Of a DNA stretch of 64,000 nucleotides, positions 42,748 through 53,147 are shown one piece after another (position 1 is the first letter of the stretch; every line of letters starts with the position of its first letter). The stretch is from assembly GCF_900660705.1 (NCBI RefSeq), contig NZ_LR215043.1, positions 558,001 through 622,000 on the forward strand. The letters are read 5' to 3'. The notes beneath the pieces are model-generated. The model was not told the origin of the DNA, ran no database searches, and saw only the letters and a list, made by a program, of their open reading frames with translations. A program made the translations under genes and the position numbers. The DNA comes from Mycoplasmopsis columbinasalis (GTDB lineage Bacteria > Bacillota_I > Bacilli_A > Mycoplasmatales > Metamycoplasmataceae).

Positions 42748-44406
42748 TTATTCCTTTAAAACTGTTGATGAATCCTTAGAGTTATTTTGCAAAGTTTTAT
42801 GTTGGAGTTTTTCTAAAGTTTTTTGAACAATTTTTGCTTGATTAATGTTTTTGGCAAAAATATGCGCAAAAGTTTTTTCTGCTTCTCTACTCTCATGTGC
42901 TTCTTTTTTCTTAAACTCTTTTTTGCTAGAGATTTTATTTTGAAGCAGCGTATTTAAATCTTTTTGCCTATTCATAAGTTCCACAAATTTTGCTGCCGAT
43001 TCTTTGTTTTCATTCGCGTAATTTGTTGTCTGATTTGTTTTGGTAATTTGTTTTAAATTAATGATTTGTTTGGTTTGAGGACTATTGTTTTTTAATCTTT
43101 CAACTAAAAGTTGATATCTATTAACATTTGAAATTACTTTTTGATTTTCAGTATTAACAAATTGTTTTATGACTGAATTATTAGCAAGAGACAGTGGTTG
43201 TCTGAATGTTTTTAAATTATTTCTGTTAAAACGTGCGGTTCACTTATTAGTTTTACTATTTTCATCGCTTGCATTTATTTTAGTTTGTGATTGTATACTA
43301 AAGTTATCTTGGTCATCGTTTCAATGTTTAAAACCCATACTTCAAGCATTACTAAAAACGGTTTTTGTTTCAAAAATTGTCGATTTTATTTTCGAATGTT
43401 CGTTTAGTAGTAAGGCAACTTCAGCATTTAACATTGTTGTCGCTTTAAGTCCGCCAACAATTAAACCTCACGCCAAAGCATAACGGAGTCAAAAGTCATT
43501 TGAATAACTTTTGTTGATTCAAGTGTAAGAAAGGTTTGCAAATGAAAAGTAAATTTCGAACCCTAGCAAAAAAGCTGTGATTACTAATGTCTTTGTAAGA
43601 AACATTCTTTGTCATCTTTTTAACTTGTTTGCATCATCGCCAATTGCGCTAGAAGCAACAAATGGAGCAATAATGAATAAAAAGAAAAGTTGAAATGTTT
43701 TTTGAACTAAGGTTAGAAGTCCCTTTAACAAAATTACAAAACTTGGAATTGCAATTAAACCACCTAAAAAAACAAGTTTGATGGCTTCCCCATCAGGAAG
43801 CGATGCGTATCCACTAATAGGTATTTGGTAGTTATTATTTTGAAAAAGTGTTCAATTTTCAGCAGAAATATGCGTTGTTAACGCGTTTTTATCATACAAA
43901 GTGTTAAAAATTAATGCGCTCGTGTTAAATTCTTGTTTTGCCAGCACGAGATTTAAAAGTAATGACACCAAAATATTCAATAGATAAATTGAAATAGGCA
44001 ACGCCAGAATTCAAACCGTGGCAAAAACAGAATTTTTCAGTGCTATCTTAATCGGATTTTGTTCCTTTAATTCGTTGTAAAAATGCAAACGTACCGCACT
44101 GAAAAGAAATAAAACCACAAACACTAGCAAAGCTACTACCGTTAATCGTTTGAACATTGATGGCAGATTTTCAAAACTAAATTTTCCGTTAAGATCAATT
44201 CCAAATAACAAATATTGTGGTAAACCAATTGCAACAATTTTGAACGCTGCGACGATAAAACCAATTAAGATTAAAGGAATTAACACTAACGGAATGTAAC
44301 CAATCATAAAAGTGCTATAACCGACTTTTAGTATTGCATCTTGAAACATTGTGTTTAACAAAGATGCAATGGTGTTGCCAAGCAATTTTAAAAGTCACTC
44401 AAACAC
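42748..44406 (-). CDS. VirB6/TrbL-like polytopic membrane protein
   Basis: The product has 552 residues. About seven or eight hydrophobic segments occupy the first 330 residues, for example YIPLVLIPLILIGFIVAAF and LTVVALLVFVVLFLFS. A long polar, Lys/Asn-rich tail follows that may be cytoplasmic coiled coil (LNTLLQNKISSKKEFKKKE). Topology and position just before traE match the VirB6/TrbL subunit of Gram-positive T4SS. The start is GTG at 44406 with GAGGT six nt upstream. It ends one nt before the traE start. Assignment is by context and topology, not by motif. Confidence 0.65.
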
Positions 44407-44410
44407 TTAA

Positions 44411-44743
44411 CTACCTCGTTGGTTTTGGGGTACTTACACCTCAAGTGGATTGTAATAATGCAATTACGGCTGGTGAAATTGCTCAAATTATAATGACGGC
44501 AATAAAGAAGATACCAATTCATTTAATTTTTCGAAGTTGTCCTTGTCTTTCTTCTTCGCTATCTGTTTTTCCTGCTTTAAAGAAAGCTCAAGCCGCAATA
44601 ATTGCGATTACAACAACAAGCACGCCTGCAATCGAACCTAAAACAATATTGATATATTCTTGAGTTTTAGAAAAAATTGCATTGATGTTTGTTTTAATTG
44701 CTTGTTCTTTAGCAACTGATGACGCTAAAGCATATGCACGCAT
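44411..44743 (-). CDS. Small two-TM protein, VirB2/TrbC-like
   Basis: The product has 110 residues, with two hydrophobic helices (IVLGSIAGVLVVVIAIIAAW and IGIFFIAVIIIWAISPAV) joined by a short charged loop. This is the topology of VirB2/TrbC pilin-type T4SS subunits, and its place between SSB and the VirB6-like gene fits. The ATG directly abuts the SSB stop. Without homology evidence it could be any small membrane protein. Confidence 0.55.
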
Positions 44744-45211
44744 TTACTTACTCTCACTTTCTTGAGCCACAGTTTCATCAAGACTTGGCAGCTTGAAATT
44801 AGATTCAACTGTCACAGTTTCATTAGTTGAATTTGTTTCATTTTTTAATAGGTTCACGTTCTCTTTTGGCAGATTTTCTTCTTGTTTAAGTGAATATTTA
44901 TTTGGAATGTGATCTTTTGAAAAAATTATGTCCTTAGCAACAATTTCATAAAAATATTTTCGTACATTGTCTGCGTTAACATAACTTGTGGACTTAAGTC
45001 CTGCTAAAACCTCTATTTCATCGTTTTCTATTGCTTTGGCTTTAAATCTATTTGCTAAATTACCAAATAATGTGATTTCAACATTGTTATTATTTTTTAA
45101 ATAGTAATTATTTGCAACATTTAAAATAAATTTAAGAACAGTGCCTTTGTTATATGTGGTTTCATAAAATTTGTCTGATACAATTTTTCCTGTTAGTAAT
45201 ACTTTATTCAT
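44744..45211 (-). CDS. ssb: Single-stranded DNA-binding protein of the conjugation module
   Basis: The product has 155 residues with an OB-fold start MNKVLLTGKIVSDKFYETTY and the pattern VEITLFGNLANRFK, followed by an acidic Ser/Thr-rich tail. It is distinct from a chromosomal replicative SSB in its short divergent core. An SSB gene is a regular component of mycoplasma ICEs, where it would coat transferred single strands. AAAGGAGCTTTT precedes the ATG. It lies 15 nt after the lipoprotein gene. Confidence 0.75.
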   Translation of the reverse strand: MNKVLLTGKIVSDKFYETTYNKGTVLKFILNVANNYYLKNNNNVEITLFGNLANRFKAKAIENDEIEVLAGLKSTSYVNADNVRKYFYEIVAKDIIFSKDHIPNKYSLKQEENLPKENVNLLKNETNSTNETVTVESNFKLPSLDETVAQESESK

Positions 45212-45226
45212 AAAAGCTCCTTTCTT

Positions 45227-46657
45227 TTAATTCAACTTGGCATAAAACTGTTGTCTTAATAATTCGTTTTGTTTATTAAATTCAGCATTTGTTTGTCAGA
45301 ATGTGCCATTGTTTTTTAAATTAGTAGTTTTCAAAATTCATTCAAGAACAATATTTGATTGAACAATAGGAAAGTTTTTAAACATTTGTTCAGCAACACT
45401 GTTGAACTTAAGCGTTAAAAACGGAATGATGCAATTTTTTGTTAAATTTCAAACCCAAATGTAAAAATTTCTAAAGTCAGTCTCATAACGATAATGCTTG
45501 CCACCTGGAAAAATTTGTACAGCTATTGTCTTGTTATCAAGTTTTATTGAAAAATTTAGCAGGTTTTGCCCATTGAGATATTCAAGCGCAAATCGAGCTA
45601 AATCTTGAATAATTTGGAATTGTGAATAAGATATAAACGTTGAGTCAGTTTTGACGTTGTAGTCGTAAAATAAATTAACAAATTTGATGTAAGTAGACAA
45701 AATTTTCAGTTGCAAAACTTCCAGTTTTCACATAGCTAAAAAATTAGCAATAAGATAGTCTACAACATCAGGTTCAAGCGCGTATTTTTTGTGATCAAAA
45801 CTATTGACAAAGTTAAAATGAAAAAGATAATAAGGAGAAAGATGTCTATTTTCAAAAATGAAGTTTTGATTAATTCGTCAAAGCTGACTTCACGTTTTTA
45901 GTTTTGGATCTAACTCAAATTGCGGTGCATCTTGTTCGTATGCAGTAATCTCTTCAAAATCAAAAATTGTTCTTTTTGCGTGCTGTGCTGACTTAAGTCT
46001 GCCAAAACTTTTGAACTCAGCAGTTGTGTCAATGATGTGCTGAGCAAAATTTTGTTTTCAAAGTTCTACTTTTTGACTAGCAAAACCTGATTTTTGTTCC
46101 AATGCTTGGATAAAAGTGTTTTGTGCCAACAAATTTCGTAAATTCCGGAAAACATTTCTTCGTTGATGATTTGTTAATTGATTCGTTTTAATGCCAGTAA
46201 ATTCGTCAATTTTTTGTACAAATTGCGAAAAATACACAAAAGTAGGAAGTTCAACTTTTGTAATATCAGGGATGTCATAATCTTTTGCTGTTGGCAACTT
46301 TGTATTTAGCTTAACTGTAGTTTGTAACAAATCATCACTAGTAATTTTTATGTTGTCAAAGTGATCTTCAGCAACAAATTTAATTTGTTTATTTGCATAA
46401 GTCACACTACCGGGAAAATAAAAGTTGTTCATTTCAAAAAGACTATTTTGCGGTGTTTGTGGTTCGAAAGTTTTTTTAGTTTGAGGTCAAAAGTTGATGT
46501 TGTGATTTAATGTGTCTGTGAGTGAGGAAGTTACTTTTTCGGTTAAATCTTGTTTTAGAGTTCTGATTTCACACGAGCTAAAAACAAATGTGCATAAGCA
46601 CACTAGCATTAATCAGAGTTTACTTCACCATTTATTAATTTTCCGGATCACTTGCAT
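45227..46657 (-). CDS. Lipoprotein, first gene of the T4SS-like cluster
   Basis: The product has 476 residues. The N-terminal membrane segment (WWSKLWLMLVCLCTFVF) ends in FSSC, so Cys29 is a probable lipidation site. The rest is polar and Phe/Asn-rich with no recognised domain. There are several UGA Trp codons but no other stops. No good Shine-Dalgarno sequence precedes the ATG at 46657. It leads a tight unit (15 nt to ssb) and is likely a surface component of the secretion or conjugation module; that is inferred from context. Confidence 0.6.
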
Positions 46658-46754
46658 CAATGTTTTGTTCTAAATTCTTTCTGCGTATCTTGTTACGCAC
46701 TTATTGAAAACTAAAAAATGCGAGAACTTGTGAAATGGGAAGTTTTCGGGAAAT

Positions 46755-46778
46755 AAAAAAACACCCTTGCGAGTGTTT
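46755..46778 (-). terminator. Terminator of the DUF402 gene
   Basis: AAACACTC-GCAA-GGGTGTTT on the minus strand, one G-U pair, followed by T residues. The hairpin overlaps the stop codon and insulates the T4SS-like cluster from upstream transcription. Confidence 0.75.
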
Positions 46779-47445
46779 ATCACCAACGTTTTTTAACTTT
46801 ATAATCTCGTTTTCTAATCGTTTTGACACGACGTTGCGCGTGATGTTTATGTTGTAGGGGAAACAATTTATCTTTCTTAGCTAATTCAACGTAATAATCA
46901 ATCACTAAATCATTGTAATAATATTCGTTATTCACATTGTGTTTGATTACTTGGTCAAGTGCCTTGCTTAGGAGTTTAAGTAAAGCGGGAGGATAGCAAT
47001 ATTTTTTTGTGTTCTCCACAAATTCTTCACCATCAATGATTTCGAGTTGTTTGCCCGGATACTTTTTAATATCAATGTCGAAGTCAATAAATTTGAGTGT
47101 ATTATCTTCAAAAAGTGGTGCTGAAGCAATGTTAGTATAGATATATTTTTGGTTTCTCTTAAGTAAGACTAACGCATTAGCCATTTCTTGTTTAGGAAGA
47201 AACCAAAGCACAGGGTCAAGATAAAGTCAATTACGTTTGTGGGCTTCAGCAATCTTTGTGCGGTACATAAATAAGACATAGTGGTCATCGGTATTGCGTA
47301 AGACTTTAACACCATTTCACTGGCGATAAAGCAGACCATCATATTTATAAGCTTGCACATTAATAATTTGACCTTGCCGTGGCGTTTGATTACGTGTTTT
47401 TGGTTGCACTGCCGGCACGGTCGTGCTGTGTTCATGCTTGTTCAT
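46777..47445 (-). CDS. DUF402 domain protein (nucleotide phosphatase-like)
   Basis: The product has 222 residues. FIDFDIDIKKYPG...EIIDGEEF is the DUF402 core, the fold that in Gram-positives includes nucleoside tri/diphosphatases. A Lys/Arg-rich tail ends KRDYKVKKRWW, where the penultimate Trp is TGG and the last is UGA. The ATG at 47445 lacks a ribosome-binding site and lies only 12 nt after a TATAAT box. Catalytic function is inferred from the family. Confidence 0.75.
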
Positions 47446-47457
47446 AACGCAGTTCTA

Positions 47458-47463
47458 TTATAT
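47458..47463 (-). promoter_or_regulatory. -10 box of the DUF402 gene
   Basis: TATAAT on the minus strand with 12 nt to the ATG, so the 5' UTR would be only about five nt. Confidence 0.5.
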
Positions 47464-47486
47464 TAAATGCAATTTAAAAGTTAGTA

Positions 47487-47518
47487 TGAAAAAACATTTT
47501 GCCTAAAAGCAAAATGTT
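47487..47518 (-). terminator. Terminator of the metalloprotease gene
   Basis: AACATTTTGC/GCAAAATGTT perfect 10-bp stem with a 6-nt loop and a T run on the minus strand, 14 nt past the stop. Confidence 0.88.
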
Positions 47519-47531
47519 AAGAACTTGTGTT

Positions 47532-49727
47532 TTAGCTTATGAGATTGTCTTTTCACCACAAGGTGTAAGTGTTGTTAGGAGTTTTGCGTGTAATAAATTC
47601 GTAGTTGTATTCGCTTTCATCAGTAATTCATAAGTTGCGGTCAGAATTAGTCAGTGGTCGTGCAGGCAATGGTGATGTTGGTGTGAAGGAATTATAGGTA
47701 TCGCTAAGCTCGCTAATCAATTCGTTGTCTTCAGCAATTTGGTTGTTGTTGGTATCTTTCCACAAGTAAATTTGGGCATCAGTTTTAATTTTGCTGCGGT
47801 CGAAGTAGTCTGTCACATAAGTTGCAACTTTTTTAACTTCAAAATCTCGACCATTAGATAAAACATCGCTTGGCAATAAAGTTTGCAAACTAGCGTGGGG
47901 CGCAAAGGTATTTGCCGGCGTTTGAAGACCGCGGAAGTTGACAAATGGTAAATAATTAATTTTGACAGTAGTTTTCTTGTTATCTGCTTCTTTAAAGACA
48001 AACCCGCTGTAATCAGTGCCATCAAGGTAACCAGTGAAACGCAGCTGGCTCACTATGCTAGGTGTATAGTCAGCAGTATAACCAGAAGCAATGGTGGTTT
48101 TGTTAGCGACTTTGAAGTCAGCTTTAGATTTTAGTTGCGCAATCACTTTACCGTAACCCATAGTTTCGAGGAACAAACGATAAAACTTGCGGTAAGTAGG
48201 TTCTTGATCAGCGGCCACTGGAATTCACACATCATTAGCAAAAATACGTGTGTTAGGATCAGCGGTATGTTCGCTAGTAGCTGCTAGTGGGTAGGTACGT
48301 CCCCAGTCGGTAACGAAAGTGTTGTTGGTATATAAATATTCAAACCCGTTGTTATTAGGTGAAGGTTGAACATATCCTGACACATAGAAGTTTTGGTAAG
48401 GTTTATACGTGCTGCCTTCCTTGTTGTTTCAGTTAATGTTAGTGTCAGTAGCATCGTAGTAAATTGGGATGTAAGAATATTTTTGTCATTCACGAGGAAT
48501 TAATTCTTCGAATGAATAGTAATATTTCAAAGAATCAAGTTTGGCTTTCCCAATTATTAGTGACTTTACTTTAACTGGTGCTGGCCCAAAAAAAGTGTCG
48601 ATTTCAGTTTCTAAATCATCTGATGGTGTAAAAGTAATTTCTTTTTCACCATCAGCATTAGTTTCCGCAATCGCATCCAAACGTTGGTAAATTTCTTTGT
48701 AAGTAGCAAAGTCGGTGGTATTAGCTAAAGCAAAAATGTCGCTAGTTGACACACGGGCATTACCAATAAAGTTGTCGTTGGTGACATCAAAGTTACCATA
48801 ACGCGCTATCTTACCGTTGGCTCGTTCAATGTAGGTGGGGTCATAACCAGTTGAATCATCGTAGTGTAAATATGTTTTGAATTTGTCAAAGAAGTCTTTG
48901 TAAAAGTATGATTTGCTAACTTTGACGTTTTGCGCAGTAGCGCTAGCTAAGTCGTTATATTCAAACGTAGTGTTGGCGGCCACAGTTTTATCTTGGAGGT
49001 CACCAATTTCCACATAAGAATTAGATCAGTGGTGAGTGTATTCGTGGTAAAGTGTAGAGTGTAGTCCAATTACTTTTTGCTTGAGTGAAAAAGTTTTTTC
49101 TGTAAAAGTAGTTGCGTCGAGATTAATCACTTGCATCGCAGGTAAATACAATCCTGCAACATTTGGGGTAAAAGCATAAGGATAGTTCACATTTACCAGA
49201 TTAAGAAAAACAATTTCTGGTCCAAAAGGTTGAAGCGCATAAAAATAGTTCGCAAGCAAAATTAATCCCGAAAAACCTAGCGCATAGTAAGCAACGTTTT
49301 TTACACTGCCATCAGCTTGGCGTTCTGTGCGCACACGGTAAACATGATCAACTCATTTAATTTTGAAAATTGGGTCGGTGTAAGTCACGGCGAAATTATT
49401 TTCAGAATATTCAACCTTACCTAACTTTAATCAGTTACGTGGGTCTTGATTAAGTTTGTTAATAAGTTGCTTGGTTTCACTGCTAAGAATATTTTCGTGT
49501 TCAATGTCCTCTAAATTAAGTGGCAAAAAGTCACTTGAATTTAGTTTATAATCATCAACAACTTTATTAAGTTGGAGTTTATTTTCAAATGCTTTGACAA
49601 GCCCATCAGCTAGAACTTCCTGATTACTTGCTTCAGTTGAGGAGAAAACATTACAGCTAGCAGAAACAAGCGAAAGTGCACTGATGGGAGCAGCAAGAAA
49701 TGGTCATAATTTAATTTTTTTCTTCAT
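47532..49727 (-). CDS. Surface lipoprotein with HEYTH metalloprotease motif (MYPU_1760-like)
   Basis: The product has 731 residues. The signal peptide MKKKIKLWPFLAAPISALSL ends in SASC (Cys25), so it is an outer-face lipoprotein. The zinc motif is in STLYHEYTHHWSNSYV (about 49029-49046): HEYTH fits HExxH. A C-terminal DTNNNQIAEDNEL loop resembles a calcium-binding loop. GGAGGTAAAT precedes the ATG. All internal interruptions are UGA. I recall mycoplasma annotation using MYPU_1760 family metalloprotease for such proteins; the name is from memory. The third zinc ligand was not identified. It lies after a paralogue lacking the motif. Confidence 0.7.
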
Positions 49728-49814
49728 ATTTACCTCCATTTTTCTTTTGAAAAATTGCTACGAATTTAAATAAAAAAAGAAGCGAAATTATCTTTAGTTA
49801 AGCAATAAGCCTAT

Positions 49815-49820
49815 ATTATA
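49815..49820 (-). promoter_or_regulatory. -10 box of the metalloprotease gene
   Basis: TATAAT on the minus strand in the 116-nt gap between the two paralogues, about 87 nt before the start, so this gene probably has its own transcript. Confidence 0.45.
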
Positions 49821-49843
49821 AGAATATTTGTAAAACAAGTCGC

Positions 49844-52072
49844 TTAATTTGAAGTTAATTTCTCATTTTTTCAGCTTAAAGTGTAAGTTGTACTCTGGTC
49901 ATTTGGAATAGCTTTTACTGTCCAAACAGATTGTAGTGGTGTCAACTGGTTCATAAAAGTATTGCTGCTATCCAAAATTGTACGCTGAGGCAAAGGATTA
50001 GTTGGCGCAAAAGAATTGAAATTAGCGGCAAAGTCATAAATTAACTCGTTGTCTTCAACTAAATTATTTTGGTTTAGGTCTTTTCACAAGGCCATTTTGG
50101 TATCAGTGCGGGTAAGTAAATTAAGATCAAAATTTTCTGTTACATATGGCGCAAGTTTTTTGGTTTGTTGTCCATTACTAAGTTCACTTAAAACAGAACT
50201 TGGCGTCATAATTTCAAAATTACTTAAATTAGTGGCTGGTTTGTTTAAGCCGTTAAAATTACTAAAAGGTAAATATTTGATTTTGGCAACTTTTTTAGTT
50301 TCACCGTTAACAAAAACTCAACCTGTGTAATCTAAATTTGGTAAAAAACCAATTATTTTTTTGTAATTATTGGCTAATTTAATTTTGTCAATTGCTTTTA
50401 AATATTTCTTAGATAATTCATTATTTTCCACAAATTTTTGATGTGTAGTTGAACCAATTTGTGTAATCAATTTTCCGTATCCCATTGTGTTTAAGAATAA
50501 TTTGTAAAATTTTAAATAACTAGGTTGATCTGAATTAAGGTCTAACCAAATGTCATTTGAGAAAGCTCTATCAACTGTGTGGGCTTTTGGATCATTAAGA
50601 TTTAAATTGCTAGTAGTTCTGAACCAATCTTGGGCAAAAGCGCTGCGAATTGGAACAAACTGCAACAATGGTTCATTTTTTTTGTAAAATGAACCATAAA
50701 AATTTGTTTCACTAATGTAATTGCCGTGAATTTTGCTCTTGCCTCTAGTTTCGTCTCATTTGTAATAGGGAACGAAAGCATATTTCCTTCACTCTCGACC
50801 TACTAATTCGGAAAATAAATAATAAAAATAAACAAAATTTAAAAACGTTTGACTATAACCGTCTTGAATTTCGTTGTAAAAACTTTCAACGTATCACGGA
50901 GCGGACGAGGTGTTTGGTAAAAGATCATTAGGCTTTAAATATGGTAAAAAACCTACGATGTAATTTTGATTTTGAATTTTCTTAAGTTCTTCTCTAAGTT
51001 TATTTACTTCAGTTAAGTTGGTAGAATTTGCTAAGATGAATAAATCGCTCGTTTTTATCTTGGCTTTGCCAATGAAATTCGCGACATTGACTTCTTTGTT
51101 ATTAAATACTTCTTTGCCATCAAGCTCTTCAATAACAAAATCAGTTTGGCTCGAATCGCTAAAATTTAAAAGTGTTTTAAAATCATTCACAAAAGTGGAT
51201 AAATAATTATCTGTTTTTGAAGTACTGTGTTTGCGCCCATCAGCAGCCAACGCTGTAAATTCTTGGTTGTAATCGAGATTTGAAACATAAGTGTTTGTTC
51301 AATGTTTCATATAAGTACTAAAAAGCATTTCTTGAGCAATTTGTACTTTTTCGCGCAAAGAAAACCCTTTTTCCGATCATGCTGCCATATTTACATTAAT
51401 ACTGTTTGATTCAGGGAAATATTCAATCAAGACCTTTTTTTGTTTTTGGTTAGCGTTATTAATGTTAATAGTACCTAGAAAGGCAATTTCGGGACCAAAA
51501 CTTTGTTTTGCTAAAAAGTGATTTGCCAATAATGCTAAGCCATTTTTTCCAAGGGTAAATCTTGGTGCACGTACAAGTTTTAGTTGCGACTGCTCAACAT
51601 CAAATTCAGTTTTTACACCTATGCCATAAGCATATTCAACAAATTTAATTCCAAAAAGAGGATCAATATAAGTTAATTGATATTCGTTAGGATTCTCAAG
51701 AAAATTTTGTTCTGCTAATCATTTTTCTGGTTGCTCATTAAGGCTTGAAATTAGTTTTTCTACTTGATTAGAAAGCAAGTTATCTTTTCTAATTGTTTCT
51801 ATGTCTAGCTTTAAAAAATCACTTGGCGAAACAGTCATAGGATCAGGCAAGGTGTTGAGTTCAAGTGTATCTTCAAATGGTGTAAAAACCCGTTCGAGTT
51901 TCTCATCAAAAACTTGTTCTGATGGTGCTTCCACTATTATGTTTCTTTGTGGCGCAGAAGTAATAACTGTCTGATTAGGTTTGAATGCGAAATAACCTAC
52001 TAAAGCCGTGATTCCGACTAAACCGACAACAGCGCTCCCAATTATTCATCGTTTAGAATTATTTTTTTTCAT
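49844..52072 (-). CDS. Membrane-anchored pseudoprotease paralogue of the HEYTH protein
   Basis: The product has 742 residues, the frame checked free of TAA/TAG. It aligns by eye along its length with the next gene's product: FSLREKVQ/FSLKQKV, HWTNTYV/HWSNSYV, FLNTMGYGKLITQ/FLETMGYGKVIAQ, NPLPQR/SPLPAR, TYTLSWKN/TYTLWWKD. At the zinc site YHEYTHHW is replaced by FSTYMKHW, so both His ligands and the Glu are lost. It is anchored by an N-terminal membrane helix (WIIGSAVVGLVGITALVGYF) rather than a lipid. GAGGTG lies upstream of the ATG. It is probably a binding or decoy paralogue, not an active enzyme. Confidence 0.72.
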
Positions 52073-52098
52073 AACTTAGTTCACCTCAAATTTAATGA

Positions 52099-52104
52099 AT
52101 TATA
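52099..52104 (-). promoter_or_regulatory. -10 box of the pseudoprotease gene
   Basis: TATAAT on the minus strand 26 nt before the start. The 300-nt gap to rpmF holds this and the divergent rpmF promoter and nothing else I can identify. Confidence 0.45.
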
Positions 52105-52303
52105 CTCAATAAAAAATTCTTTTTGATTTTCTTAAAGGGACGAATTCTTTAAATAACGCTATAAAATAGTATTATTGAAGTAACTGACTAAATTATCAAC
52201 GTAGTTCTTTCTTTTTGATTTTGCAATTTTTAGGTAAAATTTGTCATATTAAAGGCGAGCGGAAAGTTTTATAGTTTTTAATAACTATTTTTTAATTTTG
52301 CTC

Positions 52304-52309
52304 TATAAT
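52304..52309 (+). promoter_or_regulatory. -10 box of rpmF
   Basis: TATAAT about 65 nt upstream of the rpmF ATG; no clear -35 box. Confidence 0.5.
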
Positions 52310-52374
52310 ACATAAACATATTTTGATAAGCAACAAACATTTTGATACTTTTCAATTTTAGAGAAGGAGAAAGT

Positions 52375-52581
52375 ATGGCTATAGTTCCAAAACGTAAGAC
52401 ATCTAAGCAACGTAAACGTAAAAGACGTACACACGATAGCTTACCAGTACAAAACTTAATCTCATGTAAACAATGTTCACAAATGATTCAACAACACACT
52501 GTTTGCTACTCATGTGGATATTACAAGGGTGAAAAAGTTGAAGGGTACAAAAGTCTTGATGCACGTTCACAAAGTGAATAA
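52375..52581 (+). CDS. rpmF: 50S ribosomal protein L32
   Basis: L32 is 68 residues with N-terminus MAIVPKRKTSKQRKRKRR and a zinc ribbon formed by CKQC and CYSC. The ATG at 52375 follows GAAGGAGAAAG; the longer upstream frame has no site. It is single-gene and followed by a terminator. Confidence 0.98.
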   Translation: MAIVPKRKTSKQRKRKRRTHDSLPVQNLISCKQCSQMIQQHTVCYSCGYYKGEKVEGYKSLDARSQSE

Positions 52582-52590
52582 TTAATTGAG

Positions 52591-52616
52591 AACATATCGA
52601 AGAGATATGTTTTTTA
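52591..52616 (+). terminator. Terminator of rpmF
   Basis: AACATATC/GATATGTT with a 5-nt loop followed by T5. Confidence 0.85.
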
Positions 52617-52642
52617 TTGCTTTAAACACAAAGGAAACAAAA

Positions 52643-53104
52643 ATGAATAAATGAGACTCGATTTTTATTTGCGATACTGACACAGTTTGCGGTATTGGTG
52701 GGCCGGTTAACTCACAAACTTTAACTTTATTATATGAAGCCAAACACCGCCCCTTAGAAAAGAAAATAATGATTTTAGTTGGTTCGCTAGCACAAGCACA
52801 AATTTTTCCGCAATGAAATCAAAACGCTACAGAGTGAGCACAAAAGCATTGGCCAGGCGCATATTCAATAATTGTGAATAACCAAGGATTTCGAATGCCA
52901 AACTGCGAAAAATTGTGTCAATTTTTAATCAAAAATGGTCCAATGTATGTTTCAAGCGCCAATATTTCGGGGTCAGCTCCAATTCATTTAAATGAAGCTC
53001 AAAAAACTTTTCCTTTTATTAATAATGTTTATTCTTTTGATTGCACGCACAGCGACAAACCAAGTCAAATTTTTAACTTAGACACCAATGAGTGAATTCG
53101 CTAA
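52643..53104 (+). CDS. tsaC: Threonylcarbamoyl-AMP synthase, short YrdC/TsaC type
   Basis: The product has 153 residues. DTDTVCGIGGPVN, YEAKHRPLEKKIMIL and VSSANISGSAP are the YrdC/Sua5 signatures for making threonylcarbamoyl-AMP, the precursor of t6A in ANN-decoding tRNAs. It is shorter than E. coli TsaC (190), common in mycoplasmas. AAGGAAAC precedes the ATG. Several UGA Trp codons. prfA follows after 43 nt but has its own -10 box. Confidence 0.9.
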
Positions 53105-53134
53105 AGTTGCCAACTTTAAAGCTAAGTCCTTATA

Positions 53135-53140
53135 TATAAT
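53135..53140 (+). promoter_or_regulatory. -10 box giving a leaderless prfA transcript
   Basis: TATAAT with seven nt (ATAAACT) to the ATG at 53148; no Shine-Dalgarno sequence. Confidence 0.6.
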
Positions 53141-53147
53141 ATAAACT

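Noticed and set aside
47532-52072. MIB-MIP immunoglobulin cleavage system
   Set aside because: The pair has an HEYTH zinc motif in one copy and no serine-protease triad or known MIB features, so a different family is favoured.
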